Source: Burkholderia latens (GTDB lineage: Bacteria > Pseudomonadota > Gammaproteobacteria > Burkholderiales > Burkholderiaceae). From it: 64,000 nucleotides of DNA. Of this stretch, positions 8,174 through 17,503 are shown one piece after another. The number at the start of each line of letters is the position of its first letter. The first letter of the stretch is position 1. The stretch is from contig NZ_CABVPL010000027.1 in the NCBI RefSeq assembly GCF_902499045.1, positions 21,155 through 85,154 of the forward strand, in the 5' to 3' direction. The position numbers and the translations under genes are program-made. Below the pieces are notes generated by a model. The model ran no database searches, had not been told where the DNA came from, and saw only the letters and a program-made list of their open reading frames with translations.

Positions 8174-9463
8174 GTGAAGAAGAAACCCTTCTACAAAGTG
8201 CTCTATGTGCAGGTGATCTTCGCCATCATCGTCGGCGTGATCCTCGGCCACTTCTACCCGTCGATCGCCACCGACATGAAACCGCTCGGCGACGGCTTCA
8301 TCAAGCTGATCAAGATGGTGATCGGTCCGATCATCTTCTGTACGGTCGTCACCGGCATCGCCGGCATGGAGGACATGAAGAAGGTCGGCCGCGTCGGCGG
8401 CAAGGCGCTGCTGTACTTCGAGATCGTGTCGACCTTCGCGCTGCTGCTCGGCCTCGCGGCCACGCACCTGCTGCGTCCGGGCGTCGGCTTCAACATCGAT
8501 CCGGCGACGCTCGACGGCAAGGCCGTCGCATCGTACGCGGCGAAGGCGCACGGACAGTCGACGGTCGACTTCCTGATGCACATCATCCCGAACACGATGG
8601 TCGACGCGTTCGCGCAGGGCGAAATCCTGCAGATCCTGCTGATCGCGCTGCTGTTCGGCAGCGTGCTCGCGCACCTCGGCGAGCGCGGCAAGGTCGTGAC
8701 GGACTTCATCGACGGCCTGACGCGCGTGCTGTTCGGCATCGTGCACATCGTCACGAAGCTGGCGCCGATCGGCGCGTTCGGCGCGATGGCGTTCACGATC
8801 GGCAAGTACGGCGTCGGCTCGCTGGTGCCGCTGCTCAAGCTGATCGGCACGTTCTACCTGACGTCCGTCGTGTTCGTGCTCGTCGTGCTCGGTGCGATCG
8901 CACGCTTCACCGGCTTCTCGATCATCCGCTTCGTGTCGTACATCAAGGAAGAGCTGCTGATCGTGCTCGGCACGAGCTCGTCGGAAGCCGCGCTGCCGCA
9001 GCTGATGGAAAAGCTCGAGAAGGCCGGCTGCTCGCGCTCGGTCGTCGGCCTCGTCGTGCCGACCGGCTACTCGTTCAACCTCGACGGCACCAACATCTAC
9101 ATGACGATGGCCGTGCTGTTCATCGCGCAGGCGACCAACATCGAACTGACGTGGATGCAGCAGCTCACGCTGCTCGCGGTCGCGATGCTGACGTCGAAGG
9201 GCGCGAGCGGCGTCACGGGCGCGGGCTTCATCACGCTCGCCGCGACGCTGGCGGTGGTGCCGACGATTCCGCTGTCGGGCATGGTGCTGATCCTCGGCAT
9301 CGACCGCTTCATGAGCGAATGCCGAGCGCTGACGAACATCATCGGCAACGGTGTCGCGACCGTCGTCGTGTCGGCCTGGGAAAAGGAGCTCGACCGCAAC
9401 AAGCTGCGCGACGCGCTGAAGGGCGGCGGCGAAGTCGCGCCGACCGAGACGGCCGGCGTCTGA
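8174..9463 (+). CDS. dctA: C4-dicarboxylate transporter DctA
   Basis: Proton or sodium symporter for succinate, fumarate and malate in the inner membrane (DAACS family). 429 aa with a GTG start preceded by AGCAGGAACC. Recognisable features: N-terminal [20 protein letters not shown], the serine-rich reentrant loop [37 protein letters not shown] and the second reentrant region [20 protein letters not shown]. Expressed from the sigma-54 promoter at 7952 after a leader of almost 200 nt containing a possible leader peptide and hairpin. The DctB/DctD sensor-regulator pair follows, so uptake is presumably induced by external dicarboxylate. Confidence 0.97.
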   Translation: MKKKPFYKVLYVQVIFAIIVGVILGHFYPSIATDMKPLGDGFIKLIKMVIGPIIFCTVVTGIAGMEDMKKVGRVGGKALLYFEIVSTFALLLGLAATHLLRPGVGFNIDPATLDGKAVASYAAKAHGQSTVDFLMHIIPNTMVDAFAQGEILQILLIALLFGSVLAHLGERGKVVTDFIDGLTRVLFGIVHIVTKLAPIGAFGAMAFTIGKYGVGSLVPLLKLIGTFYLTSVVFVLVVLGAIARFTGFSIIRFVSYIKEELLIVLGTSSSEAALPQLMEKLEKAGCSRSVVGLVVPTGYSFNLDGTNIYMTMAVLFIAQATNIELTWMQQLTLLAVAMLTSKGASGVTGAGFITLAATLAVVPTIPLSGMVLILGIDRFMSECRALTNIIGNGVATVVVSAWEKELDRNKLRDALKGGGEVAPTETAGV

Positions 9464-9581
9464 CGCGATGAACGAGCAGGCGGCGGCACCGCCCGCGGGC
9501 AGTGCGCCGCGCGGCGGCCTGGGCATCGATGCGGAGCCCTATGACACAATAGGCGATCCGCATCGCCAGGAAGCCTCGTCC

Positions 9582-11477
9582 GTGAAGCGCCGCCTGTTCA
9601 TCCTCGTCGTGCTTGCCGTCGCGCTCGCGGCGGCTTGCGCGCTGACGTGGACCCTCACCTGGCAGCGCGGCGTCGCCGAGCTGCAGCGCAACGCCGCGGT
9701 GCGCGTCGACCGCACCACCAGCGCGCTGAAGAGCACGCTCGACCGCTACGAATCGCTGCCCTATCTGCTCGGCAGCCATCCATACGTGCTGGACCTGCTC
9801 GCCGAGCCGAAGCGCGCCGATTTCACCGCGCGCGCGAACCGCTATCTCGAAGACCTCAACGAGCACGCGCACGCGACCGTCACCTACGTGATCGGCGCGG
9901 ACGGGCTGTGCGTCGCCGCGAGCAACTGGCGCGCGCCCGACAGCTTCGTCGGCACCGAATACCGTTTCCGCCCGTATTTCATCGATGCGATGAAAGGCCA
10001 GGTCGGCCGCTTCTTCGGCATCGGCACGATCTCGCGCGATCCCGGCTATTACATCTCGCAGCCGGTGTGGCGCGACGGCCGGATCGCGGGCGTCGTCGTC
10101 GTGAAGCTCAATCTCGAATGGTTCCAGGGCGCGGACGCGTCCGAGCCGCTCGTCGTCGCCGACGATCACGGCGTCGTGTTCCTGTCGTCGGTGCCCGCGT
10201 GGAAGTACCACACGCTGCATCCGTTGACGGGGCCCGTCGCCGCGTCGATCTACGAGACGCGGCAGTACGCGCAGCAACCCGTCACGCCGCTGCCGCTGCG
10301 TGTCGAGCAGGTGCTCGGCGCCGATGCGGAGATCGTGCGGCTCGGACCCGGCCGGCGCGCGCCGCGCTTTCTCGCGAGCAAGCGGCGGATCGGCGAACCC
10401 GACTGGCTGCTCGTCACGCTGGCGCCGATCGCGCCGATCGACGCCGACGCGCGCAACGCGACGATCGTCACCGCGTTCGGCTTCGTATCGGTCGCGCTGC
10501 TCGCGTTCTACTGGCGGATGCGCCGCGCGCGCGTGCGCGAGATGATCCGCGGCCGCGCGCTGCTGCAGCAGGCGTATGCGGAGCTGAACCGGCGCGTCGA
10601 GGAGCGCACGGCCGATCTGTCTGAAGCGAACGAGCAGTTGCAGAAGGAAGTCGGCGACCGGATCCGCGCGGAACAGGAATTGCGCGCCGCGCACGACGAA
10701 CTGATTCAGGCGAGCAAGCTGGCCGCGCTCGGCCAGATGGCCGCCGGCATCACGCATGAACTGAACCAGCCGCTCGCGGCGTTGCGAAGCTTCTCCGACA
10801 ACACGCGCGTGCTGCTCGATCGCGGCGAACAGGCGGCCGCGCGCGAGAACCTCGAAGCGATCGCGGCGCTGACCGAGCGGATGGGCAAGATCACGAACCA
10901 GCTGAAGCTGTTCGTCGGCCGCGCGAAGCCGCGCAACGAGCGGGCGCTCGTCGTGCGCGCGCTGCGCAGCGTGCTGGCGCTGCTCGGCGAGCGGCTGCGC
11001 GGCGTCGCGCTGACGCTGACGCTGCAGGATGCGACCGTGTCGCCCGCGCGGGATGCGCCGCTCGACGTCGCGCTCGATTATCCGGAACTCGTCGCGCGCT
11101 GCGAGGACCTGCGCCTCGAACAGGTGCTGATCAACCTGCTCGGCAACGCGCTCGACGCGGTCGCCGGCGTCGTGGCGCCGGCGATCGAGGTGACGGTCGC
11201 GGTGTCCGTCGCGACGCTCGCGATCGAGGTGCGCGACAACGGTCCGGGCATCGCGCCCGACCTGTTGCCGCGCCTGTTCGAACCGTTCTTCACGACCAAG
11301 GAAATGGGGCGCGGGCTCGGGCTTGGCCTCGCGATCTCGTCGTCGATCGCGAGCGACGCGGGCGGCGCGCTGACCGCGCGCAACGCACCGTCCGGCGGCG
11401 CGCTGTTCGTCTTGACGCTGCGGCGCGCGCGCACGCATCATCCGGACGCCGTGTCCGAGCCGGCGGGCTCGCGCTAG
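9582..11477 (+). CDS. dctB: C4-dicarboxylate sensor histidine kinase DctB
   Basis: Membrane sensor kinase that detects dicarboxylates and phosphorylates DctD. 631 aa from the GTG at 9582, which has AGGAAG 8 nt upstream. An in-frame ATG at 9468 would add 38 low-quality residues without a ribosome site. Layout: TM1 (about residues 5-22), a periplasmic double-Cache-like sensor of about 270 residues, TM2 near residue 295, a coiled coil (ELNRRVEERTADLSEANEQL), the H-box GITHELNQPLAALRSFSDN with the phosphorylated His about residue 392, then N, G1 (EVRDNGPGIAPDLLPRLFEP), F and G2 (GLGLGLAISSSI) ATPase boxes. Encoded between dctA and dctD. Confidence 0.95.
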   Translation: MKRRLFILVVLAVALAAACALTWTLTWQRGVAELQRNAAVRVDRTTSALKSTLDRYESLPYLLGSHPYVLDLLAEPKRADFTARANRYLEDLNEHAHATVTYVIGADGLCVAASNWRAPDSFVGTEYRFRPYFIDAMKGQVGRFFGIGTISRDPGYYISQPVWRDGRIAGVVVVKLNLEWFQGADASEPLVVADDHGVVFLSSVPAWKYHTLHPLTGPVAASIYETRQYAQQPVTPLPLRVEQVLGADAEIVRLGPGRRAPRFLASKRRIGEPDWLLVTLAPIAPIDADARNATIVTAFGFVSVALLAFYWRMRRARVREMIRGRALLQQAYAELNRRVEERTADLSEANEQLQKEVGDRIRAEQELRAAHDELIQASKLAALGQMAAGITHELNQPLAALRSFSDNTRVLLDRGEQAAARENLEAIAALTERMGKITNQLKLFVGRAKPRNERALVVRALRSVLALLGERLRGVALTLTLQDATVSPARDAPLDVALDYPELVARCEDLRLEQVLINLLGNALDAVAGVVAPAIEVTVAVSVATLAIEVRDNGPGIAPDLLPRLFEPFFTTKEMGRGLGLGLAISSSIASDAGGALTARNAPSGGALFVLTLRRARTHHPDAVSEPAGSR

Positions 11478-11555
11478 CGGCCCGCCGCGACCCCGGTCGC
11501 ATGACCGGCATCAACGAGAGCCGCGCGCAGTCGTGCCGCGGCCTGTCAGGAGCAA

Positions 11556-12920
<1,365 letters not shown>

Positions 12921-12927
12921 AAAACGA

Positions 12928-12951
12928 ACGGACCGCAGTGCGGTCCGTTTT
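12928..12951 (+). terminator. Intrinsic terminator after dctD
   Basis: ACGGACCG-CAGTG-CGGTCCGT followed by TTTT, starting 8 bp after the dctD stop. Perfect 8-bp stem, a classic rho-independent terminator closing the dctA-B-D cluster. Confidence 0.85.
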
Positions 12952-13005
12952 GCCGAGCAGCGCGCAGTGTGCGGCGCCGCGAGCCCTGTCGTGCGGTGGC
13001 GGCGC

Positions 13006-13542
13006 TCAGGCCGCGTTGCCGTCGAGCGCCTTCTTCAGCAGCGCGTCGAGTTCCGCGAACTGCGGCGCGCCGACGTAGCGCTTCAGGATCTTGCCGTCCT
13101 TGTCGACGACGAAGGTCGTCGGCGTGAGCTGCACGTTGCCGAACTGTTTCGCGACGCTGCCGTCGTCGAGCGCGACCTTGAACGGCAGCTGTCGCGTCTG
13201 CGCGTAGTTCGCGACGTACATCGGCGGATCGTAGTTCATCGCGACCGCGACGAATTCGAGCCCCTGGCCCTTGAAGCGGTTATAGGTTTCGACCATCTGC
13301 GGCATTTCCTGCATGCAGGTCGCGCAGCTCGTCGCCCAGAAGTTCACGAGGTAGACCTTGCCCTTCAGGTCGCCGGCCGTCGACACCTTCTGGCCCGACA
13401 GCAGCGTGAACGTGGCGTCCGGCGCGGTGGACTTGCCGTTGAACGCGAAGAAGCCGGCGACGGCGATCGCGGCGGCGACGACGGCCGCGGCGATATAGCG
13501 GACGGGGCCGGTGCGGCGCTGGGCGGGGGGCGTGGTGTTCAT
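13006..13542 (-). CDS. TlpA/ResA-like thiol-disulfide redoxin
   Basis: Membrane-anchored periplasmic thioredoxin-fold protein, 178 aa from the ATG at 13542. N-terminal transmembrane anchor YIAAAVVAAAIAVAGFFAF (about residues 15-35), then the AhpC/TSA-Redoxin fold: GKVYLVNFWATSCATCMQEM with active-site CATC and the cis-Pro strand QLTPTTFVVDKDGKIL. Such proteins reduce disulfides in cytochrome c maturation or other envelope proteins. A longer frame runs upstream to 13722 but lacks a plausible signal sequence there and overlaps the promoter region of the divergent lipoprotein gene. Specific partner unknown. Confidence 0.9.
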   Translation of the reverse strand: MNTTPPAQRRTGPVRYIAAAVVAAAIAVAGFFAFNGKSTAPDATFTLLSGQKVSTAGDLKGKVYLVNFWATSCATCMQEMPQMVETYNRFKGQGLEFVAVAMNYDPPMYVANYAQTRQLPFKVALDDGSVAKQFGNVQLTPTTFVVDKDGKILKRYVGAPQFAELDALLKKALDGNAA

Positions 13543-13729
13543 CTGCGGTGCTCTCGGAGTCGGTCGATCGCGCGGATCGATGCAAAGGACGTCGAAATTC
13601 GGCGCCCATTTTAGCGCGAATGCGGCGCGTGCAGCGGCGGCGGCAGCGGATCCGGGATGCCGGCTTCGGCGGATAATGGGTGCTTTGCCTGTCCCCATCA
13701 TTGCCATGCCGAAGGAAGTCACCGATTCG

Positions 13730-14278
13730 ATGCGCCCCCTTTTTCATGCGCTGCGACACTTCGCCGCGCTCGCGTGCGCGAGTGCCGCGCTGGCTGCGTG
13801 TTCGCCGTCGTATGACTGGCGCACGCTGCACAACGATGCCGGCTACACGATCGACCTGCCGGCGAAGCCGACCGTCGAAGATCAGCCGGTAGCGGTCGGC
13901 GGCGCGTCGATGCCGATGCGGATGCAGGCAGCGCATGTCGACGGCGCGGTATTCGCGGTCGGCACGCTGACGCTGCCGGACGACCGTGACGATACGCGGC
14001 GCGCGGCGCTCGAGTTCCTGCGCACGGGGCTGTCGCGCAATCTCGAAGGCGCGCCGCGCACGGCCGCGGTGCCGGTGCCGCTCGCGGCGGGCGGCGCGGT
14101 AAACGGGCTCGAGTTGCGCGTCGCGGGCGCGGCGAGCGGCGGCGACCATGCGCACAAGACGATCGTCGCGCGGCTCGTCGCGCGTGGCCGGCATGCGTAT
14201 CAGGCGGTCGTGATCGCCGACGCACCGCTCGCGCAGGAACAGCTCGACCAGTTTTTCGGCTCGTTCAAACTCGACTGA
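13730..14278 (+). CDS. Small predicted lipoprotein, function unknown
   Basis: 182 aa from the ATG at 13730 (GGAAG 11 nt upstream; an ATG at 13706 is an alternative). N-terminus RPLFHALRHFAALACASAAL followed by AAC, a clear signal-peptidase II lipobox with Cys about residue 24. The rest has no recognised enzymatic motif: a short YDWRTLHNDAGYTIDLPAKP segment resembling proteins that bind or transform exported substrates, and a C-terminus KTIVARLVARGRHAYQAVVI followed by a FFGSFKLD end seen in several uncharacterised betaproteobacterial lipoproteins. Divergent from the TlpA-like gene and convergent with comM. Confidence 0.8.
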   Translation: MRPLFHALRHFAALACASAALAACSPSYDWRTLHNDAGYTIDLPAKPTVEDQPVAVGGASMPMRMQAAHVDGAVFAVGTLTLPDDRDDTRRAALEFLRTGLSRNLEGAPRTAAVPVPLAAGGAVNGLELRVAGAASGGDHAHKTIVARLVARGRHAYQAVVIADAPLAQEQLDQFFGSFKLD

Positions 14279-14373
14279 TCGCGGCCGGCGAGGGCGCTCA
14301 GACACGCTGTGCCAACTGAAAGTTCATTCGCAGCTTTCGACGCTAATCACCGGATTTTGCGGGGATTTTTCTG

Positions 14374-14572
14374 CTATCCACAGCGCATGTGGATAACTTT
14401 GTTGAAAAGTCCGCCCGATCGCCCGCACAGCCGCGCCGGACGGCCTTCCGGCATTTTTGACAGCTTCCGGCCCTTTTCATAAAAATCAATCGAAACAAAG
14501 GGATAGCGAATTCGCGATCAAACGGTGTCGGCGGCCCGCGCTGGCGTGCCGGATTCGCGAAATTGTGCATAA
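14374..14572. other. DnaA-box-like cluster in the gap between convergent genes
   Basis: The 333-bp gap 14279-14611, between the 3' ends of the lipoprotein gene and comM, has no convincing gene. It holds a head-to-head pair CTATCCACA (14374-14382) and TGTGGATAA (14388-14396; TTATCCACA on the minus strand), forming an 8-bp perfect dyad around GCGCA, and a third site TGTGCATAA (14564-14572; TTATGCACA on the minus strand, fitting the TTWTNCACA DnaA consensus). Between them the DNA is less GC-rich, with cttttcataaaaatcaatcg. No dnaA, dnaN or rpmH is nearby, so this is not the usual oriC neighbourhood. Binding is not demonstrated. Confidence 0.5.
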
Positions 14573-14611
14573 GTCAAGTCTTGACAGCCGTATTTTGGCC
14601 CCCGACGGCGC

Positions 14612-16252
14612 TTACAGCGCCGTCAGCGCGCGCCGGTAGCGAATCGCCTCGGCGATCTGCGCGGCCGTCGGCAACGGGTCGCCGGCCAAGTCGGCAATCG
14701 TCCGCGCGACCTTCAGCACGCGGAAATACGCGCGCGCCGACCAGCCGAACCGCTCGCCGGCCTCGCGCAGCAGCCGCTCGCCGTCGTCGGTCGGCCTGCA
14801 CAGGTCGTCGGTTTCGCGGCCGCTCAGCATGTGATTCGTCTTGCCTTGTCGGTCGAGCTGCAGCGCACGCGCGCGCGCGACCCGCGCGGCGACCGCGGCG
14901 CTCGGCTCGCCGGGGGCCGTTGCGCGCGACGCGAGTTCGGCCGGCGACAGCGCGGGCAGATCGATCTGGATGTCGATCCGGTCGAGCAGCGGCCCGGACA
15001 GCTTGCGCAGGTAGCGCGTCGCGACGTCGGGCGTACAGCGGCAGCGTCCGGACGGATCGCCGTGCCAGCCGCACGGGCAAGGATTCATCGCGGCGATCAG
15101 CTGGCACGCGGCCGGGAAGTCGGCCTGCTGCGCCGCGCGCGAGATCGTGATGCGGCCGGCTTCCAGCGGCTCGCGCAGCATTTCGAGCACGTGCCGGTCG
15201 AATTCGGGCAGCTCGTCGAGGAACAGCACACCGAGGTGCGCGAGCGTGATCTCGCCCGGCTGCGGCGGATTGCGGCCGCCGACCAGCGCGGCCGCGCTCG
15301 ACGAATGATGCGGCGCGCGGAATGGCCGCCGGCGCCACTGCGCGGGCGAGAAGCCGAGCCGGCTCGCGGAAAGCAGCGCGGCGGAGGTCAGCGCCTCGTC
15401 GTCGGTCAGCGGCGGCAGCAGGCCGGGCAGCCGTGCGGCGAGCATCGACTTGCCGGCGCCCGGCGGCCCGACCATCAGCATGTGGTGGCCGCCCGCGGCG
15501 GCCACTTCCAGCGCGCGCCGGGCGCCGCGCTGGCCGACGACGTCCGCGAGATCGGGTACGGCCGGCGCCGGCAGGCCGTCGACGCACGGCGCGGCAACCG
15601 GCGCGAGTCGCGCGTCCGGCGCACCGGCGAGGTGCGCGCACAGCGCGGGCAGGTCGGGCGCGCCGAATACGGTGACGCCCGGCACGAGCGCCGCCTCGGC
15701 CGCGCTGTCGAGCGGAAGGTACAGCTCGGGCGGACGCGACGGGGCCGTCGCGCCGGATGTCGCGACGCGATCCGGGATTGAAGCAAGGCCGGAGCCGACG
15801 CCGGCATCGGAACGGAAATCCATGCCGTTGCCGGCGCCCGCGGAGCCCGCGCGCCAATCGCGGGCTGCGCCGCACGCCATCGCGAACGCGCCGCGCATCG
15901 GCCGCAGCGCGCCGGTCAGCGACAGTTCGCCCGCGAATTCGCGGCCGGCCAGCGCGTCGGCCGGGATCTGGCCGTTCGCCGCGAGGATGCCGAGCGCGAT
16001 CGGCAGGTCGAAGCGGCCCGACTCCTTCGGCAGGTCGGCCGGCGCGAGGTTGACGGTAATGCGCCTCACGGGGAAGTCGAATCCGCAGTTCTGCAGCGCG
16101 GCGCGCACGCGCTCGCGGCTTTCGCGGACTTCGAGATCGGGCAGGCCGACGATCGAGAACGACGGCAATCCGTTGGCGAGATGGACTTCGACGGTGACGT
16201 CCGGCGCGCGGCCGGCCGCCGGCGCGCGGCTGCGCACCACGGCGAGCGACAT
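14612..16252 (-). CDS. comM: YifB/ComM family Mg-chelatase-like AAA+ ATPase
   Basis: Homologue of ComM, the helicase that promotes branch migration during natural transformation. 546 aa from the ATG at 16252, which has AGGAG correctly placed; the frame extends further upstream without a site. Domains: N-terminal Lon-protease-like fold (GLPSFSIVGLPDLEVRESRE, RITVNLAPADLPKESGRFDL), AAA+ core with Walker A MVGPPGAGKSMLAARLPG and Walker B GVLFLDELPEF, a zinc-type CPCGWHGDPSGRCRC loop, and the C-terminal YRRALTAL end. About 40 extra Gly/Ser/Ala-rich residues (about 131-173) interrupt the usual spacing. The stop codon lies inside a perfect 9-bp hairpin (14604-14624) that may mark the 3' end. Confidence 0.93.
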   Translation of the reverse strand: MSLAVVRSRAPAAGRAPDVTVEVHLANGLPSFSIVGLPDLEVRESRERVRAALQNCGFDFPVRRITVNLAPADLPKESGRFDLPIALGILAANGQIPADALAGREFAGELSLTGALRPMRGAFAMACGAARDWRAGSAGAGNGMDFRSDAGVGSGLASIPDRVATSGATAPSRPPELYLPLDSAAEAALVPGVTVFGAPDLPALCAHLAGAPDARLAPVAAPCVDGLPAPAVPDLADVVGQRGARRALEVAAAGGHHMLMVGPPGAGKSMLAARLPGLLPPLTDDEALTSAALLSASRLGFSPAQWRRRPFRAPHHSSSAAALVGGRNPPQPGEITLAHLGVLFLDELPEFDRHVLEMLREPLEAGRITISRAAQQADFPAACQLIAAMNPCPCGWHGDPSGRCRCTPDVATRYLRKLSGPLLDRIDIQIDLPALSPAELASRATAPGEPSAAVAARVARARALQLDRQGKTNHMLSGRETDDLCRPTDDGERLLREAGERFGWSARAYFRVLKVARTIADLAGDPLPTAAQIAEAIRYRRALTAL

Positions 16253-16352
16253 GGCGAGGCTCCTGTAAATGAATCGGTCGGGCAGCGGCGATCGGGGCCG
16301 CATGCCGCGGGAATCGGAGGAATGGGTGCGCGCGTGCCGGCGTGGCGCGGGA

Positions 16353-16431
16353 AAGAACGACGAACAGCGAAGAGCGAGGGACCGCGAAGAACGACGAACA
16401 GCGAAGAGCGGAGGAACAGCGAAGAACGACG
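16353..16431. repeat. Short direct repeats upstream of comM
   Basis: A 24-bp exact direct repeat, beginning AAGAACGACGAACAGCG and ending AAGAGCG, occurs at 16353-16376 and 16387-16410 (34-bp period). A shuffled partial copy (GGAACAGCGAAGAACGACGG) follows. The run is purine-rich on the plus strand and unlike the flanking sequence. It lies between the divergently placed start of comM and the 3' end of ubiK. It looks like slippage-type repeats; no function is evident. Confidence 0.8.
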
Positions 16432-16523
16432 GAACGGCGGGCCGGAACGCTTCCCGACTGCCGCGGAGCAGGCGCTGGCCGCACGAGGCGGCCAGCGCCC
16501 GGACCGTCAGGCCGGGTGGGGCG

Positions 16524-16775
16524 TCAGGCCTGGGATGCGGCGAGCCGTTGCTCGAGTTCGGCGACGCGCTTCTCGAGTTCCTCGAGACGCACGCGGGTGC
16601 GGGCGAGCACCTGTGCCTGCGTGTCGAACTCCTCGCGCGTGACGAGATCGAGCTTCGAGAAGCCTTGCGACAGCATGGCCTTCACGTTGCGCTCGACATC
16701 CTTGGCCGGCGAGTTTTTCAGCAGGTCGCTGACGCGCGACTGCAGGTCGTTGAAAACATCGCTGGGTTGCTTCAT
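16524..16775 (-). CDS. ubiK: UbiK/BMFP-family accessory protein
   Basis: 83 aa; the start at 16775 has AAGGAAGGAAAT upstream. Helical N-terminus (SDVFNDLQSRVSDLLKNSP) and a C-terminal coiled coil (EELEKRVAELEQRLAA) preceded by LVTREEFDTQAQVLARTR, the signature of the BMFP/DUF526 family. In enterobacteria UbiK binds UbiJ and lipids and helps aerobic ubiquinone biosynthesis; related proteins were described as membrane fusogens. Divergent from glnK across a 356-bp regulatory gap. Confidence 0.9.
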   Translation of the reverse strand: MKQPSDVFNDLQSRVSDLLKNSPAKDVERNVKAMLSQGFSKLDLVTREEFDTQAQVLARTRVRLEELEKRVAELEQRLAASQA

Positions 16776-16789
16776 GAGATTTCCTTCCT

Positions 16790-16806
16790 TGCACAAAAAA
16801 TGTGCA
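16790..16806. promoter_or_regulatory. Possible NtrC-binding site upstream of glnK
   Basis: TGCACAAAAAATGTGCA: 17-bp dyad with TGCAC-N7-GTGCA geometry, the layout of enteric NtrC sites. It lies about 250 bp upstream of the glnK sigma-54 promoter and immediately upstream of the ubiK start on the other strand. NtrC acts over such distances, but the spacer here is a plain A-run and only one site was found, so this is tentative. Confidence 0.4.
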
Positions 16807-16831
16807 TCTTCAGTTGCGTACGTGCCCATGA

Positions 16832-17470
<639 letters not shown>

Positions 17471-17503
17471 CAGACAAAGACAAGCGACAAGAGGAAACCT
17501 GAG

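Noticed and set aside
14374-14396. Chromosomal replication origin
   Set aside because: Too few DnaA boxes, no clear AT-rich unwinding repeats and no dnaA-dnaN-gyrB or rpmH neighbours.
14343-14570. 75-codon minus-strand ORF in the comM/lipoprotein gap
   Set aside because: No ribosome site, no recognisable sequence, and it covers the DnaA-box region; not supported as a gene.
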